Assembly (NCBI GenBank): GCA_029255685.2 | Contig: CM055314.2 | Span: 5,660,399 to 5,724,398 of the forward strand | Source of the DNA: Silene conica | Taxonomy: Eukaryota > Streptophyta > Magnoliopsida > Caryophyllales > Caryophyllaceae | Reading direction: 5' to 3' | DNA: 64,000 bases | Part shown: positions 22,795 through 37,639 of the stretch, piece after piece | How positions within the stretch are numbered: position 1 is the first letter of the stretch | Layout of the letters: the number at the start of each line of letters is the position of its first letter | Made by a program: the position numbers and the translations under genes | Notes under the pieces: generated by a model | What the model saw: the letters and a program-made list of their open reading frames with translations, nothing else | What the model was told of the DNA's origin: nothing | Database searches by the model: none

Positions 22795-23287
22795 TAACAT
22801 ATAAAGTATATATAGAAGAGGGTAGGTGGTAAAAATGATGTCACTACATCATATTATTACCATATTCTTAAAGTATATAATTTGTGTCTTATAAATAATG
22901 CTTATAAATTTTATATTAATTATCATATATAATTAAATATTAATTTGATCATTTATCAATTAGATGATACCCATTAATGAATAATATACAGTTTTGATCT
23001 TATATCAATATAAAGTTCAATTAACTAATTTTACAACTCCTTGTAAAATTAATTAGCTAATTAACCTCTCCCTCACAATTTATACATATACCCCATTGAT
23101 TTAGTGAATTAATTATTAATTACTAAATATCATCTTATTAATATAAGACATTAAATTTATTAGTCAATTATCATATAATCCAATAACAAATAATTTCTTT
23201 GGTCTAAGTTCCACACTCATTATCAAATAAAGGTCTAATGAGATTTAGTAACTAGACGCACTATTATAGAGGAAACCTACTCCAACA
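22795..23287 (-). mobile_element. Possible solo LTR between genes A and B, unit 2
   Basis: Copy of 2540-3031 with the TGTTGGAG start on the minus strand at 23287. The inner end is not resolved. Confidence 0.3.
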
Positions 23288-23952
23288 ATCGTTGCCAATA
23301 GTATTTTTGAGGAATATTATGAGAAAATTAGAGATAATTTATAAAGGTCTTTATTTATATATAGTTCATTATATCCTATTCCGAGTTTTATTTAAAGTCA
23401 AATCCTAATATTAATTAGAGTTTGATGAATATGAAAATATGGATTTTAAAAGTTTTCATAAATTATTGAATGACAGAATGTAAGAGAAATAGATATAACT
23501 ATCCCTTATCCGAGGTTACAAATTAATTTGCTGAGTACCACACTACCACATCAATTCTGTACTTCAACATAAAAAACACTCTTATTTAATACAAATATAT
23601 TTGTGATTTGTCTTAAATCTTAAAACAGGTCAAATAATAGATCGAATGAGTAAGACAAAAAGAAAGTTACTAGCGAATTTCATATAATTGTCCTATATAT
23701 TTAGCCAAGTGGAGTATTATTATTTTTATCTTTAAGACAGGTATATATCTCTTTAAAGAAATCAATTGAAAAATACTAATTCATGAATATATTAACCATC
23801 ACATTTTATTTAACATTAATAAAAAAAAGAAGACGATGAGTATTTCAGTATAAGGGTGAGAAGTACATCAAACACCCAGATAGGTTGAACTTAAAGTCAA
23901 AATCCTAAAAAAAGAAAAGAAATTATGGCCAGTCTTTATGTGACCCTTCATT

Positions 23953-24444
23953 TTACAATGGGGCTGAAGCATTGTCCTCGGCACTTGAAATCTGCAGGTG
24001 TTTCAACAAATTGTTAGTCAAAGTATTTGATTTAGACCATACATTATGAAAAATATACATTTATCACGACATATTGTGTAAATGTAAAGTGTTAGTCAGC
24101 TTAAAATCACATATAAAAAGATAACAACACGGAAAATCAGATAGCATTATGCATGAGATTCCGATGATTACTAAAAACGGCTCTCTCCAATTCATTTATT
24201 TATTCACCTTTTTTCTAATTTTTGTGTACATAATATTTTAATTAGAGTTATATAAATAATTAAAACGAAGGGACTATTTTAATGAGATTATTTTGACCAA
24301 TTATTAATTTGTGATTTTACGTAAATATTTTTGTCATACCGCCACAAGAGTATTAGTGCAATATATATGTACCTGAGTGGAAGGGAGATGTAAGAAAAAG
24401 AGAATGGTTGGCTTTAAATTGTCGAGTGGGTAAGAAGCAGCCAT
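23953..24444 (-). CDS. Orbitide precursor gene B, unit 2
   Basis: Exon 1 is 24373-24444 and exon 2 is 23953-23991; both are identical in sequence to gene B of unit 1, so the predicted product is the same: leader MAASYPLDNLKPT, core ILFFLHLP, tail STQISSAEDNASAPL. Splice sites (GTACAT…TGCAG) and the TATA box are kept. Transcripts from the three B copies could not be told apart by their coding parts. Confidence 0.85.
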
Positions 24445-24855
24445 TTGCAATAAATAAAGGATTTCACGTAAGTAGTAAACGAATGCGAAGTTTTGATTTT
24501 GAATTGCTGGGTAGTATATGAGCCTAAGACTTCGGCGTTGGCCATATTTATATAAGCTACACTCTTATGTTAATATCTAGCAAGTAATTAGTATTAAGAT
24601 AATATCATGATTCACGTTAATGACAATTATTCAATAAATGTTTTAAAATGGAATAATATAATGTAATCAGTTAGATTTCAAAATTAGTTATTGCATTTTA
24701 TTTTGATTTTTTAAATATAGTGAGAAGATTATTGTTTATTAATTTTTTCAGTTGGTCTTGCCTGTGACGGGTCGGGTAGGAAGATTGTTATCCACATTTT
24801 CAATTTATGGGTTGTTGTGTTTTTCACGCTCCTGGCTTTAAACATAAGTTCTTCC

Positions 24856-26166
24856 ACTTTTTTAATTTATGGGTGATTTCTGGAAAATTTTGTTTCGGTA
24901 CTCTGAAATCTCGAAAATCGTATATATATATTTCAATTTGAGCCGTTCGAAAAGTCGTGTCGATCCATGTTTCTTTTTCCCTCGGTTTTTCCACCACGTG
25001 TTAAGGGTCATTTTAGGAGTTAATTAATTCGATTTCAGACACAAATAATGAATATTATTACTCATTTTTCACAATTATTCGAGATTCGAAGTCGTATCAC
25101 AGAACTCCCAAATGTACAATGCTGCTTCTCAAATTTTGTGTGGACGCTTTATCTGACCTAATGAACCTTTTTGTGTGATTTCCGGAAAACTTTATTGCGG
25201 TAACCTGGAATCTCGAAAATCGTATATTACACACTTCAATTTGAGCCGTTCGAGAAGTCGTGTCGGACCACGTTTCTTTTGCTCCTGGTTTCCTACCACA
25301 TGTCCAGGGTTATTTTAAAAGTTAACCAATTCGATTTCAGATACAAAGAATCATTATTAATTTCATCTTTCATGATTATTCGAGTTTTGACGAATGTTGG
25401 TTTATGGCATACCGAAGCCCCTAAATATACTTCGTTGGTCCTCAAATTTTGTGTGGAAGCTTTATCTAACTCAATGAACTTTCCATGGGACTTTCGATTT
25501 TTTTGTTCCGGTACCTTGAAATCTCGAAAATCGTGTAACACTTCAATTTGAGCCGTTCGGTCGGTCATTCCAGACGACGTTTCTTTTTCTCCCAGTTTTT
25601 CTATCACGTGTCCACAGTCATTTTAAGAGTTAACCGATTCGATTTCAAACACAAATAATGAATATTAATTCAATTTCTTACGATTTTCCGAGAATGTTTG
25701 TTTATCGCATATCGAAACTCCCAAATATATTCTGTTGCAGTTCAAATTTTGTGTGGACCTTTATCTGATCCAATGAACCTTCCGTATGATTTCCGTAAAA
25801 CTTTGTTCTGGTACCCCGAATTCTCGAAAATCGTGCATTATATATACACTTTAATTTGTGTCGTTCGAGAGGTCGTATCGGACCATTTTCTTTCTCCCGG
25901 TTTTTCTACCACGTGTCCATATCATTTAAAATTTAACCAATTCAATTTCAGACATAAATAATGAATATTAATTCATTTTTACCATTATTCGAGGTTCGAC
26001 GCATGTTGGTTTATCGCATACCGGAACCCCTAAATGTAGTTTGTTGGTCCTCAATTTTTTTGTGGACGCTTTATCTGACCCAATGAACCTTCCGTGTGAT
26101 TTCTAAAGAATTTTGTTCTGGTCCCAGTAATCTCGAAAACCGTGTATTATACACTTCAATCGTATC
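24856..26166. repeat. Tandem repeat of about 305 bp, unit 2
   Basis: Copy of the array at 4600-5910, with the same five AATCTCGAAAA markers and a two-base difference in one T run (about 25498-25504). The array size is unchanged between units, so it has not expanded or shrunk since the duplication. Confidence 0.85.
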
Positions 26167-26228
26167 TTTATATATTGTACACGGTGTTATAAATTTGCTT
26201 ACCTAAAAACTAGTCACAATAATTGCAG

Positions 26229-26653
26229 TAGGAGGATCATACATCCGAGGTACTACCACCAATATTATACTTTTTGAGCATTTATTATAATGTTTTTGAG
26301 TTTTGTTTTAAAAATTATAAGTATTGGTATAAAGTTTTTGAGTTAAGTTATTAAAACATTAAGCTCAAAAACATTACTTTGAAAAAAAAAAATTAAAATC
26401 TAACTTATAAATTTCTATAAGCTCAGAAAAAATGCACATATGCTCAAAAACAAATAAAGTTTGACGTAATAAGCTCAAAAAAACTCATATGCTCAAAAAC
26501 AAATAAAGTTTAAGGTAGTAAGCTCAAAAAAAATATTCATATGCTCAAAAAAATATTAATAAGCTCAAAAAAAATATGCATATGCTCAAAAAAATATGCA
26601 TATGCTCAAAAACTAGAAAAAATGTGAGGTATTACCTCCGATGTATGTTCCTA
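26229..26653. mobile_element. MITE with AGCTCAAAAA-rich interior, unit 2
   Basis: Copy of 5974-6398 with the same inverted ends. Confidence 0.6.
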
Positions 26654-26883
26654 TTTCTCCAATAATTGGGTATAAAACGATTTAATACAAGATTTTAGGG
26701 ATAAATAAAAATGTCTATTATATTTTATTATCAATAATAAAACGGATGAAGAAACATGACAATGAAAAACACTAAGACTCAAATTACTGAGGCTAATAAT
26801 ACGAGCACCCAATTACCATCTCATGAAACGATATTCTATGCTGCAATTAGATGGTGATTGCATAAACGAACGTTATGGTCATG

Positions 26884-27933
26884 TTACACTGGGACTGAAT
26901 CATTATCTTCATCATATGTCATCTGCATATATTTCAACAAGATATTTATATAAGTATAAAGTATTAGACTATGCATTTATGAAATATAAATAAAATTATA
27001 AAAAAGAAGACATCTCTTTTATATTAAAGCAAAATCATTTAAAACATCGTGATGAAATCACCTCATCAAAATATACAAGAGCCTACTAATTTTCTAATTT
27101 CATTTAATTAAATTACATTTTAAAAATACGAGAATTATTTAAAAAATGCTTTATGATTTCTTTTTCCTATTTTGCAAATAATTACTGTGAAAATTTATTA
27201 TACACTTTTTTTAGAATTTATTGATTTTGTACCAAGTATATTCATTAAAAATCCGCTTCTTATATTTTTTCCTCAATTTTACCCAAATTATATTAGTAAG
27301 AAAATTGGTGTATATGCCGCCTCTTTTCACCGTTTTCCAATCGAAAAAGATAATTTGTTTAAAAAATAAACCGTGTTTGCTATTATCGCTTTAATTATAT
27401 CTGTTACTTACATCACTTGCATGAACAACAGTAGTTATAAACATCAAATTATTTATATAATTTTTAAATTCACTATATTATTTAAAATGTTTGAATTTTT
27501 CTTATACTTATTTTATATTTAATACATGAATGTTAATTTGATGGTTTTATATTCTATACAAATTATTCTATATATTCGCATGTAAATTTCAAAATTTAAC
27601 TATATAATTAATTTTGTTAAATATTTGATAAGAACAAATATATGAAAAACAAACCTGTGTATTTTACGCGGGGTAAAACTAGTTTGTATATATATCGCGA
27701 TCATTAGATAACGAGCACGAGTAATGCTTACTAAAAATACATTTACGGGAGATTATTTTGACAAATTATCTCGTGATTTTATTTAAATTTTTATTCGAGA
27801 CGGTGTTACAGTAATGTACAATATTATTTTTGTTTTAAACAAACAATGAAAATACCTGAGATGGAAATATGATGATAATAATGAACAAGTTTGGGTTCAA
27901 GTAGTTGTCAAGTGAGGAAGATGCAGCAGCCAT
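26884..27933 (-). CDS. Orbitide precursor gene C, unit 2
   Basis: Exon 1 is 27856-27933 and exon 2 is 26884-26922. The predicted protein is identical to gene C of unit 1: leader MAAASSSLDNYLNPN, core LFIIIIIFP, tail SQMTYDEDNDSVPV. The intron (26923-27855) holds the same Helitron, with isolated base changes only. The intron's other reading frames are not coding. Confidence 0.85.
27013..27682 (+). mobile_element. Non-autonomous Helitron in the intron of gene C, unit 2
   Basis: Copy of 6757-7426: TCTCTTTTATATTAAAGC start, CTAG end, same hairpin. Confidence 0.55.
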
Positions 27934-30124
27934 TTGAACGATATAGAGATTTAATTGATTATTATTATAGAGGATTATATAGTATAAAGTCTAGTTTTCC
28001 TTGGTAGGTTACTTATACTTGGACTTATATAGTTATATATATAGGCTATTAGGTGTTTAGTATTGGTAAAATATCAGGATGATATGCTTCAATATGGGAT
28101 AATATATATACTACACCACCTTCGTCTCGGTCATTTGTTTAATTTGACGGTTTTCTTTCTAAAATGTGGTTTTTTTAAGTTTACTTTTATTACAAAGATT
28201 GGAAGTGGATGTAAATATTATTTGTGGCTATTTTTATTGGATGACAATTAGAAAAAAAAATTATGCACAAGGATAAACAAATTGCTTATAAATAACAATG
28301 TTCGAAAATCTATCTCTATAAAAGGAGTAGAATTTAACTCATTCTGATTGGTTCATTGAAATAAAAAAAAAAATTCCCACTAACTTTAGTTTGATTTAAT
28401 TTCCTTCTCTCCTAAATTCACATTTCGTCATTGTTATAATAAAATACGATACGATCAAATTATTGTTCCTCGAAAATATAAATAACAATATACAACGTTT
28501 CAATAAAATACGATATAGAACGGTTCAAATATAAAAATCACACTACTACAAAAAGAGACCTAATGCAACATTTCGTGTGCAACACTTACGCGTTGTGTTG
28601 CAATTTTTACTTAATTATGCAACGCTTTATTTAAAAATGTTGCTTATTACTTACATAATGCATCACTGTAAGGTAAGTGTTGCAATATATTACTTTAATT
28701 GCAACATTCTTATACAATTGTTGCATTTTCTAGCAACACTTGTGCAACACTTTCGTCACATACATATTTATATATATATATATATATCTAAAATTTTCCA
28801 ATTAATTTCGTTTAAGCGCTTAAACTTTTCAATTAAAATAAAAAAACAAATTGAAATTTGGGTAAAACAATTCAACACTTTCGTTTAAGCGCAATAATGA
28901 AATTTGGTTAAAAAAAATTAAGCGCCTAATCACCCGCAGCTAATTAAACCCTAGCTAATAATACTTCTAATTATACACGCTTAAAACAATCCTACAGTAC
29001 CATCTTCATCCGTCCTTCCTTCATCATCATTCCCAGAAAAAAAAAACCAAAAGAAACTTCATCCGCGGTTCGATTCATGCGATATTCATCCTATTTCAAC
29101 TTTGATTCTTACTCAGTCGGTGAAATTCATATTCAGTATAATTGATTGGGATTTCTGATAGGTATGATACTTCAATTTCAATTATTGTTATCATTTTGTT
29201 ATTATCTCAATTGATAAACATAGTTATTATATACACATAAGCCTATAAACTGATAAGCATAATCAGCATCACATATATACACAAAGAGGAACGCAGTAGA
29301 CGATATCAACAACGACCGCGAGCCATATATACAACTTCAATCGGGGACTACTTCTCACGACGGCCATCATCACCACGACCTCCATCACCACGGCCAACCC
29401 TTAATCCGCGCAATTAGTACTCGGGTATTTTCTCTGGGCAACCAATTCTTGTTCAATTTGGTATTTTTTTTTAATTCTTTGCCTACTTTGATTAGGGTAA
29501 GTTTAATCTGGTTTATATGCAATTTATTTTTAATGTAAGTGATGGGTATATGCAATTGATTGATGGTGTATATGACAAACCCTAATTCTTGGTATTTCTG
29601 GAATGATTGATTTAGGGTAAGTTAAACATACATATTGTGGTTAAGCTCAGTTTTACTTTCATGTCTAAGTTTACAGCCTCATTCTTATTATACTCCTTTT
29701 TTTGTATGTGATGGTATAATAAGTTGGAATTTCGTTTACTTGCGCCCGTGTACCTGGGTCTCTCTGAAGGATCTTCCAAAGGTTTAGGTAAGGAGAGGTC
29801 TTAATCCCGCGAAAAGAGATTCATGTCAAGGCAGAAGTAGCCTTCTAAATCCCTCATTCTTTTTGGCAGCAAAAGTCTTTACAGCGGGTTGTTCATCCTT
29901 TTTTGGTTGAATTCACTTTCATTCTTAGAATTTGTTTTTCTGGTTGGGCTTTACATCTATACACTAATTCATCTGGTGTTCATTAGCAGAAATGACCTCG
30001 CCACCAAAAAAAGCGCGCCAATAGAACGCCACCAGCTAATGTTCTGTGCCTTCTGTAGTAATATATGTTCTGTATACTTGTTTACATGGTATTGCATTCA
30101 TTAGAATTGTTTGGGTGTTGCCAG

Positions 30125-30238
30125 ATTATGGATACCTGCTGTTCACCTGAGATAGCATTCACTGGAGATGCAACAGCTGAATTTATTGTTGATCCAGCTA
30201 ATGTTGATGTGCTACGAGCAAGGATTCTCCTAATAGAG
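30125..30238 (+). pseudogene. Captured tRNase Z exon fragment, unit 2
   Basis: Identical in translation to the fragment at 9872-9985, with the same acceptor and donor sites. It is a duplicate by virtue of the segmental copy. Confidence 0.7.
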
Positions 30239-31078
30239 GTAATTCTTTTTTGTAACCCGTCTTATTCCATCTTCAGGACTTTACATGTTGGAACCATAGT
30301 ATGGTGGTATTGGCACATATTTTCAGTTTTCTGTGCACGTAACTCCTAAAGTCATCATTCGTGTAAGTTGATGCTGAATATAAGCTTCTTTATTGACTTT
30401 GCTTGGTCAGAGTACTACAGCTAATTCTGCTTTAACTTATTGTTCCAGTCATTGTCGCTGTTCATCAGCAAGATGAAAAAGTTGTCTCAAATAAATCTGC
30501 CTATTTGAGTCTTTGAGTCGTTTGAGCATAAGTTCCTTTGAAACTTTTCAAATAAAAACAAGTAGATATAGATGAATAAATGATCTGCTAAACATTGTGA
30601 TATAAGGACAAAAATTGTTTTTATTTGAAAAGATGTTGGTTTATACTGTAAATGTCAAAGTTGTTGGAGTGAGAAATTTTATAGGAAGCAAATTCCCAGA
30701 CCAGCAAAATGACACCATTTTCATTTATGGGCACCATGTACAAGGGTGCTAGGGTTTGGGAAAGGCAGCGCGGGGTTGTCCCACTTTCCTTTAATCTATT
30801 TACTGGTGCGTTGCAAGAGTTTTGTTTCCTGAAATTTGAATGTACTTGATTTTTCTCTCTCGTGGTCAGATAATTCAATTCCTCGCTATGACAATGTGAT
30901 TGATGGAAGTGTGTATGTATTATGAATGAGTTAACAAAATAGATTAGCATGAGATTTTTGCATTCAGGTGTGAAATTTTTACAAACTGTAGTTGTGGTGT
31001 TGATGCCTCCACAATCTGACTTGCGACTGTCCTTGGGACAATCAACACCTGGTCATTTTTACTCTAATTTCGCTGGTG

Positions 31079-31348
31079 TCATATATTATATATAGTACTG
31101 AGTAGCACAGCAGCATGGACTGCCTGCTGTAATTGAGTCCCAGAGGAGGTGTCACTCCACTGCAACAGGTCTCTAACTGGCAGTCTCATGTTCACAAGAC
31201 TTTGGATTTCCTGCAGAACGCTTTTGCTGTAAGGGCAATCAAAGAAAACATGCCCATCTTGCTCATTATGGGAGCCATATAAATAGCAAAGGGGGTTAAC
31301 ATCTAGGCCAAACGCAATCAGCTTGTCATTTGAACTAAATGTTGCCAA
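31079..31348 (-). pseudogene. LINE zf-RVT fragment, reverse strand, unit 2
   Basis: Same translation as 10826-11095, including the Tyr that replaces the second Cys of the zinc knuckle. Confidence 0.65.
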
Positions 31349-31772
31349 TTAACTAGCACCCCTTTCTCTCGCAGCCACTGATTACCACTTTACTTGGTTT
31401 GTTTGTTCATGCATTTTGAGTAAGTTTTGGTGGTTGTTCTATTAGTCTGTTACTAGGTTGTTATATGGGTTGATTCTAATTTTTTTAGTCCACTCCTCAT
31501 CATGTAGGTGTTCACACGGAATGTGGTCTCATTGAAAGAACACCATGCTAGAACTCTTCTTATACATTATCATTGGGATGTTGAAAGGGTGTTGGCTGTG
31601 CTTGTTGAAAGAGGACTGTTTTATAGTTGGGTTATTGAAAGAACACCATGCTAGAACACCATGCTAGAACTCTTCTTATACATTACCATGCTAGAACTCT
31701 TCTTAGACTTGGAGATGTTGACTGGATTATCATCCTCCAAGTCACTCTAGTTGGGTTTGGCGAAGAGTGTGT

Positions 31773-32318
31773 GGTGTGAAAGAGAGGCTGAAGGCTGCAT
31801 ACTGTGATGGGGTCTGGGCACAGGGGTCTGGGTATTCTGTAGCTGCTGCTTATGACTGGCTGCGCTCTTCGAGGCCTGCTGTAACTTAGAACTCTGTTGT
31901 ATGGCAGAGGATGGGAGTGCCTAAGCATCAGTTTCTGGGCTGGATGTACGCTCATGACGCGATCAGAACGAACACCAAACTGGCTGCATATGGCATTGAT
32001 ATCAGTACTCTCTGCTTCCTATGTGGGAGTTCTGATGAAACGGCTTCACATGTTTTCTTCGCGTGCGAGAACAGTTCTCTGGTATTGCAGGAAACTGCTG
32101 TCCTCACTAATATCAGCATACCAGTCTGCAATTCGTTTCAATGGTGTGCAATCAGTCCTACTCAAAGCATTCAACATGATGTATATGCGGCCCTGCTTCT
32201 GAGTGTCATGTACCATGTATGGTTTCCAAGGAACTCTTGCAAACATGAAAAACTCTTGCTAGTCCCGCAGATAGTTGCAGATCAGAGCATTGCAGCAGTT
32301 CGTACTCGCATCAGGTAG
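31773..32318 (+). pseudogene. LINE zf-RVT fragment, forward strand, unit 2
   Basis: Copy of 11520-12065, with the open part at 31911-32318 identical in translation. The in-frame stop before it is also shared. Confidence 0.7.
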
Positions 32319-33898
32319 AAAGGAGTAGATCAGTATAAGGAAGCAGAAGAATTATGGCTTATATTACACAATCTGATGGATGCGTGAGATAAATTGGTTT
32401 TGTCCACTATCGTTCATATGGTAGTGCTAAAGCTTAGTTTTTAATGTATCTGTTTTATAGTTCCTCCTTGTAAATTGTTTTTGGTCCTCTGATATATACT
32501 ACTTACCTTTCATAAAAAGAAAGACTTTTATTTAATAATAATCGTTAAATCATTTGTTCTATTTTAAACATTTGGTGCATTTTTTGTACTTAAACATTTG
32601 CGAAGTTCTATTTTTAATCCTTTTTGGAAATGTAATTGATATTCATTTATGAGATTGAATAATTCTATTGTAATTTTTGAATGATATGCTATAATACACA
32701 ACTATTAAGAATTGCAATTCTCTATTGTGTTTGGATGAACTAGTGTTGCATTTGTTTAGTATAAGTGTTGCTTTTTAATATAAAAAGTATTGCATTTGTC
32801 TACAAAAGTGTTGCTAATTTTTCATAGAAGTGTTGCATTAGAAAATAAAAATGTTGCCTTTGCATTTGAAAAAAGTGTTGCATAAAAGTAACATATGTAA
32901 CACTTTATAAAAGTGTTGTAATAGTTCAAAAAGTGTTGCATAAAGTGTTGCAATGAGCTAATGCAACGAAACTTTATACAACACTTCATTAAGTGTTGCA
33001 TAAACTCTATAGCAACACTTATATGACATTATGCAACAATAGTGGAGTGTTGCTATAGAATCAAAATGTAGTAGTGTATCAAATCCGAAAAACAAAAAAT
33101 TACAAACACGAAAAAATTATTACGGTCCAAAAATTAAATTACATTATATTCTTCAATTTTCCAATCAAATCAAATATAAATTAAGATACCAAGCAAAATA
33201 AAATACGGTAAAATACGATATACAACGGTCCAATATATCAAAATTATTACGTTTTCGCCAATGTCGTAATAAAAATCCTGTATATTAGAAAAAAAACTGA
33301 AAATCAGCACAAAAAATAAACAAAATGGGTATTCCAGCCTAAATAACTCAAAGTCAACTAAAAATTATTCAGGTGGGGATATTACGCCTATTAATCAGGT
33401 TGTATATTAATGATTAATGATAATACTAATTATAATACTAATACTAATAAAATACTGGAATAAAATACTGGAAATAAACTGAAAATCTGAAAATTATAAC
33501 TTTATTATGCTAAAAAAACCGCAAATTAATCTTATTCATGTAGATCTACTCCTAAGAGATTGAGACGATATTGATGATAATCAAATAATTGACAGTTATA
33601 AAGAATACACAAATAGCCGAAATAGGTAATAAAAAAACACGGGATCATTATTTCTAATAAAAAATCCGTTAATTCTGAAACCATAACAAATAAAATTTGT
33701 CTTTTACGTTAGTAATGAAATAGGTCGGATTTTATAGCAAAAAAATGGTTTATTTTAGTAATTCATGATTCATAATAATTTATATATTATCAACTTAATT
33801 TTTATTTTGAATTATATTTGTATTAATTAGTCACATATTTATTAGTAACCAATATTTAAAAACAGAACCGTATATTTGTTGTACGGGTGTAAAACTAG

Positions 33899-36290
33899 TA
33901 AAAAGGTAAAGAAATGATCAAGACACGAAAATATAAACTAGGTGAACAATCACATTAATTAGCTATGTATGTAATCTGTTGAATATGAATGCATTTATTA
34001 TATTCTATCTTGGTTATGAAACTTTAATGACAAACAATATTGTTCATTATATTTTTTGGGTAGATTGCTTGTTGACTAGCAATTAAATATGATATGTTAT
34101 TTTCTCAATTGATTAATCAGGTCGGGTTAGAGTTATGTCAGTAGTTCGGTGTGAACTTTTGGATATCCTTAATTTGTACGGGTCGAGTTATTTTGGGTTC
34201 GAGTTTTTGTGTAGGTTATTTTTAAGTTATTTGAGGATGGGGTCGCATTTATTCGGCTTACAAGTCCTTAACTTCGTTACAATTCAATTTGGAGTCGAGT
34301 TATTTAGGTCGGTTCATTTGAGTTGGGTAAGTTTTGTCAGGTCTAATTACTACGAAGAAACCAAGGTATGATAGTTATACCATGTACTATGTTTTTGCAT
34401 CTATATCCTGACCTTACTGGCTAATACTGATTTCTTCATTAAATTGATTCAATTCTTTAGTTGATTCATTAATCCACTCAATAACCAAACCAATTACCAT
34501 AAACTTGCTTATTACCTAGCCATTCGAAATCATTCGGTGTGCCATGAGTATTATGTCCGTATAAAAAATGTACGGGAATATTTTTAAATATTTGGTTATT
34601 CATAAATATGTTTAAATAACTAGTATAATATAATTTAATATAGAAATTAAGTGGGAAATATACATATTATTATGAATTGTCAATTGCTAAGATAGGCCAT
34701 TTTTCGACCATAAAATCCGATCTATTTTATTACTAATGTGAAAGGATTTTTTTTATCATATCATGTATTATAATTTCGGTTATACAATACCTCAATATAA
34801 TATACCATAATGATAGAGAAGATAAGAAAACCACATAAAAAAGCTGAAATTTAGAATAGAGGGTAATTAATTATTTTTGAAAAAATGTATGCCCTTTTAA
34901 CTCATAAATGCTTTAGCTTTCATTGTAAAAGGATACTTCTCGCATATGTTAGAAAAAGAAGAACATTAGCCGGAATAAAAAATAGCATATAAGTACAATT
35001 ATCTTATAAGGATGTATGCATTTAGTTAATATAACTTGATTTTAATATTTATTCCAAAATTTTGATAATCAACGTATGATAATTAATATGTATAATAACT
35101 TGATTTTAGTATTTATTTCAAAGATTTGATATTCGACGTATGGTAATTAATACGTATATAAATATAAGCCGTGACATTAATTGAATTACTTCATGATTCT
35201 CTATTAAACTTTTCTTACCTATGTTTTTTGTTATTCTTTGTCTTGACAAATGTGGATTTGAAAATAATAATTCAATCATATTACAATTATATATAAGAAA
35301 AGTGTGAGATTTATAGTAATTTATACCAAATATTAAATTAACGTATTAAATTATAAGTATGATAAAGTAGCAAAGTACCACTTGTAATATCAGAGGGCGG
35401 AGCACTTGGGTTAGATAATAGTTCCGAACACTCAGTATTATATTTCGACTCGTTTCAACAAAATAAATAAATAGTATATTACTCTCTACGTCGCACTTAT
35501 TTGTTTACCTATATCATTTTAGAGCGTCTCATTCATTTGTTTAGTTTTCTATATTTAAAATAGTTTCATGGATAATTTTATCGTACGCATTCATTATGAT
35601 TCACTTGTCATTCACAAAATGGTCCATTCACATGTTCTTGATCTTTGTGAGAAAAGTTCTAATGTACGTAATTGTATTTTAGGAGACATTAAGTTTTCAT
35701 AAATCATAACTTGAAGGTTATGACAAAAAAAAAAATTAAATAAGAAGTCTGGGGTTTGATTTTCTCACCCAATTTGATATGTTTTTTATGAAAAATTTGA
35801 CACTAAAAAATATATATTTTATTTAGTTCTATAAACAATATGTTTAAATATATAGCATCTGATGTATTGAGTATATTTCTTATATAAAAACTATAACTAT
35901 TAGTAAGATATGAAAAGTAAAACTTAAAAATTATTAGTCACACACATAGATGTAAAATTTATAATTTATAATTTTCTCGACAATATATGCTATCAAAGAT
36001 ATTATCTTTCGAAAATATGACGCTCGCTAAAAACATTGTTGTAACATATGCTCCTTTTAGTCTAGGATATAACGAGGTTTAGAAATCTTTTAACATCAAT
36101 GAAATAAATAATGACGATGAATAAATTGGCCATCACATTTTTATTATCTGTAGAACAAATAAAAAAAAGACGTCGAGTACGTAATTCAGTACAAGGGTGT
36201 AGTAAATCAATAAACACCTACATATGTTGAACTCAAAGTCAAAAACCTAAAAAAATTGGATTACGGCCAATCACTATATAAAACATTATT
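33899..36290. other. Gene-free stretch between Helitron and gene D, unit 2
   Basis: Copy of 13646-16038. It holds the inverted Helitron-like fragment (around 34560-34810) and no precursor exon. Confidence 0.4.
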
Positions 36291-36723
36291 TTAAACCGGG
36301 ATTGAAGCATTGTGCTCGTCACTTGTCATCTGCATATGTATCAAAAACTTGTTAGTGTAAGTATTATTGTGAGAAATAGTATTACAAATGATCGAAGTCT
36401 AATGTAAATAATTACTTTAAATCTAAAATACAACATAAATGGAAAATGAGACGTTGTTACCGAGACCGAGCCGGCCTCTAACATACAATGCATCGCCCAT
36501 TAAAATAATTGACCCATATAAGATATGTCATAGGATGATATCGAGCCCCGATAACACTTTGTGATTAGATTATTTTGACCAATTAGACAATTAATACATA
36601 ATTTTATATAAATATTTGTGTCAACCATCTTTAGATGATTTGTCATGTTACCTGGGAGGGTGGAAAAGTGATGAGAATTAAAATCGCTGGGTTCAAGTTG
36701 TCGAGTGAGGATGAGGTAGCCAT
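36291..36723 (-). CDS. Orbitide precursor gene D, unit 2
   Basis: Exon 1 is 36652-36723 and exon 2 is 36291-36329, identical in coding sequence to gene D of unit 1: leader MATSSSLDNLNPA, core ILILITFP with a further Pro, tail ending DEHNASIPV. The TATA box (about 36812-36828) and the ATTATCCATGATTCA block are kept upstream. Confidence 0.85.
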
Positions 36724-37639
36724 TTTGCACAACAAGTTAAGTATATGATATATTACAAGAAATTATATATATGTTAGTTTTACTTGGTAGTAATGAGCCT
36801 AAAATATGAGACATATTTATATAAGCTATACATCCACTAATATAGTATGCGATTTGTATTAGAATAATTTTGTGCATTCTAAATGCATGATATTATCCAT
36901 GATTCACGAATCATGAAAAATCAATGAATGTTACAATAGTAAGATAATATTATAAAATATATATCGTATGAATATACTATAAAATCGATTAATTACAAAT
37001 TAAGATATATTATTCTATTTTGATTATCGAAATATAATGAGAAGCATATTGTTCAATACATTTTGCTACCCATTTTTGCAATTAAGAGATGAACGGGGTA
37101 ATATATGTCCTTTTTTGTGCACAAAAAGATTATACAGCGAGATATATAAGAGCATGATACATTCATGATGAATTTAATTGAGTTTATGTATATAGTTTTT
37201 TAGTTTTTAAACTATTTTGAGTTATATTTTAATTTTTTGACATCAAAATTAAAATATAGTTGAACTTATATGTAAATTATTTTTTAGTTGTATATAATAA
37301 TTTTTTTTGCTCAATATTTTTGTAAAGGTGTTCAAATATATTTTACAATATAGCTCATATTTTTTTTGCTTAAGCTCCAAATCTATATAATAATATAAAA
37401 TGCAAAAACTGAGTTATATTTGATTGTCATGTGGCACCATCTCTCGACTAGAAAATGTCATGTTGTCAGTACCTTTCTTATTCCTTAGTATTCAAAGTCC
37501 TATTTAACGATATGTTGTAACTTAATAATTTCATTTTGTATTTAAAATCAATGCATATATATGAAAGTAATGTGAAGTTTAAGGAGTAATAGTCTTATTT
37601 TTCTCAACTCTTCATCTATATAATTATGTGAGTAATGCT

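Larger units (their letters stand above)
28541..33076. mobile_element. CACTA-type DNA transposon, non-autonomous, unit 2
   Basis: Copy of 8285-12823 at the same site, 4536 bp, with the same CACTACTACA ends and ATC flanks. It arrived in this unit by the segmental duplication, not by a second transposition. It carries the same tRNase Z exon and both zinc-knuckle fragments. Confidence 0.8.
28313..33898 (+). mobile_element. Helitron upstream of gene C, split by a CACTA element, unit 2
   Basis: Copy of 8057-13645, with the same TCTCTATAAAAGGAG start and AAAACTAG|T end, interrupted by the CACTA element at 28541-33076. Confidence 0.6.
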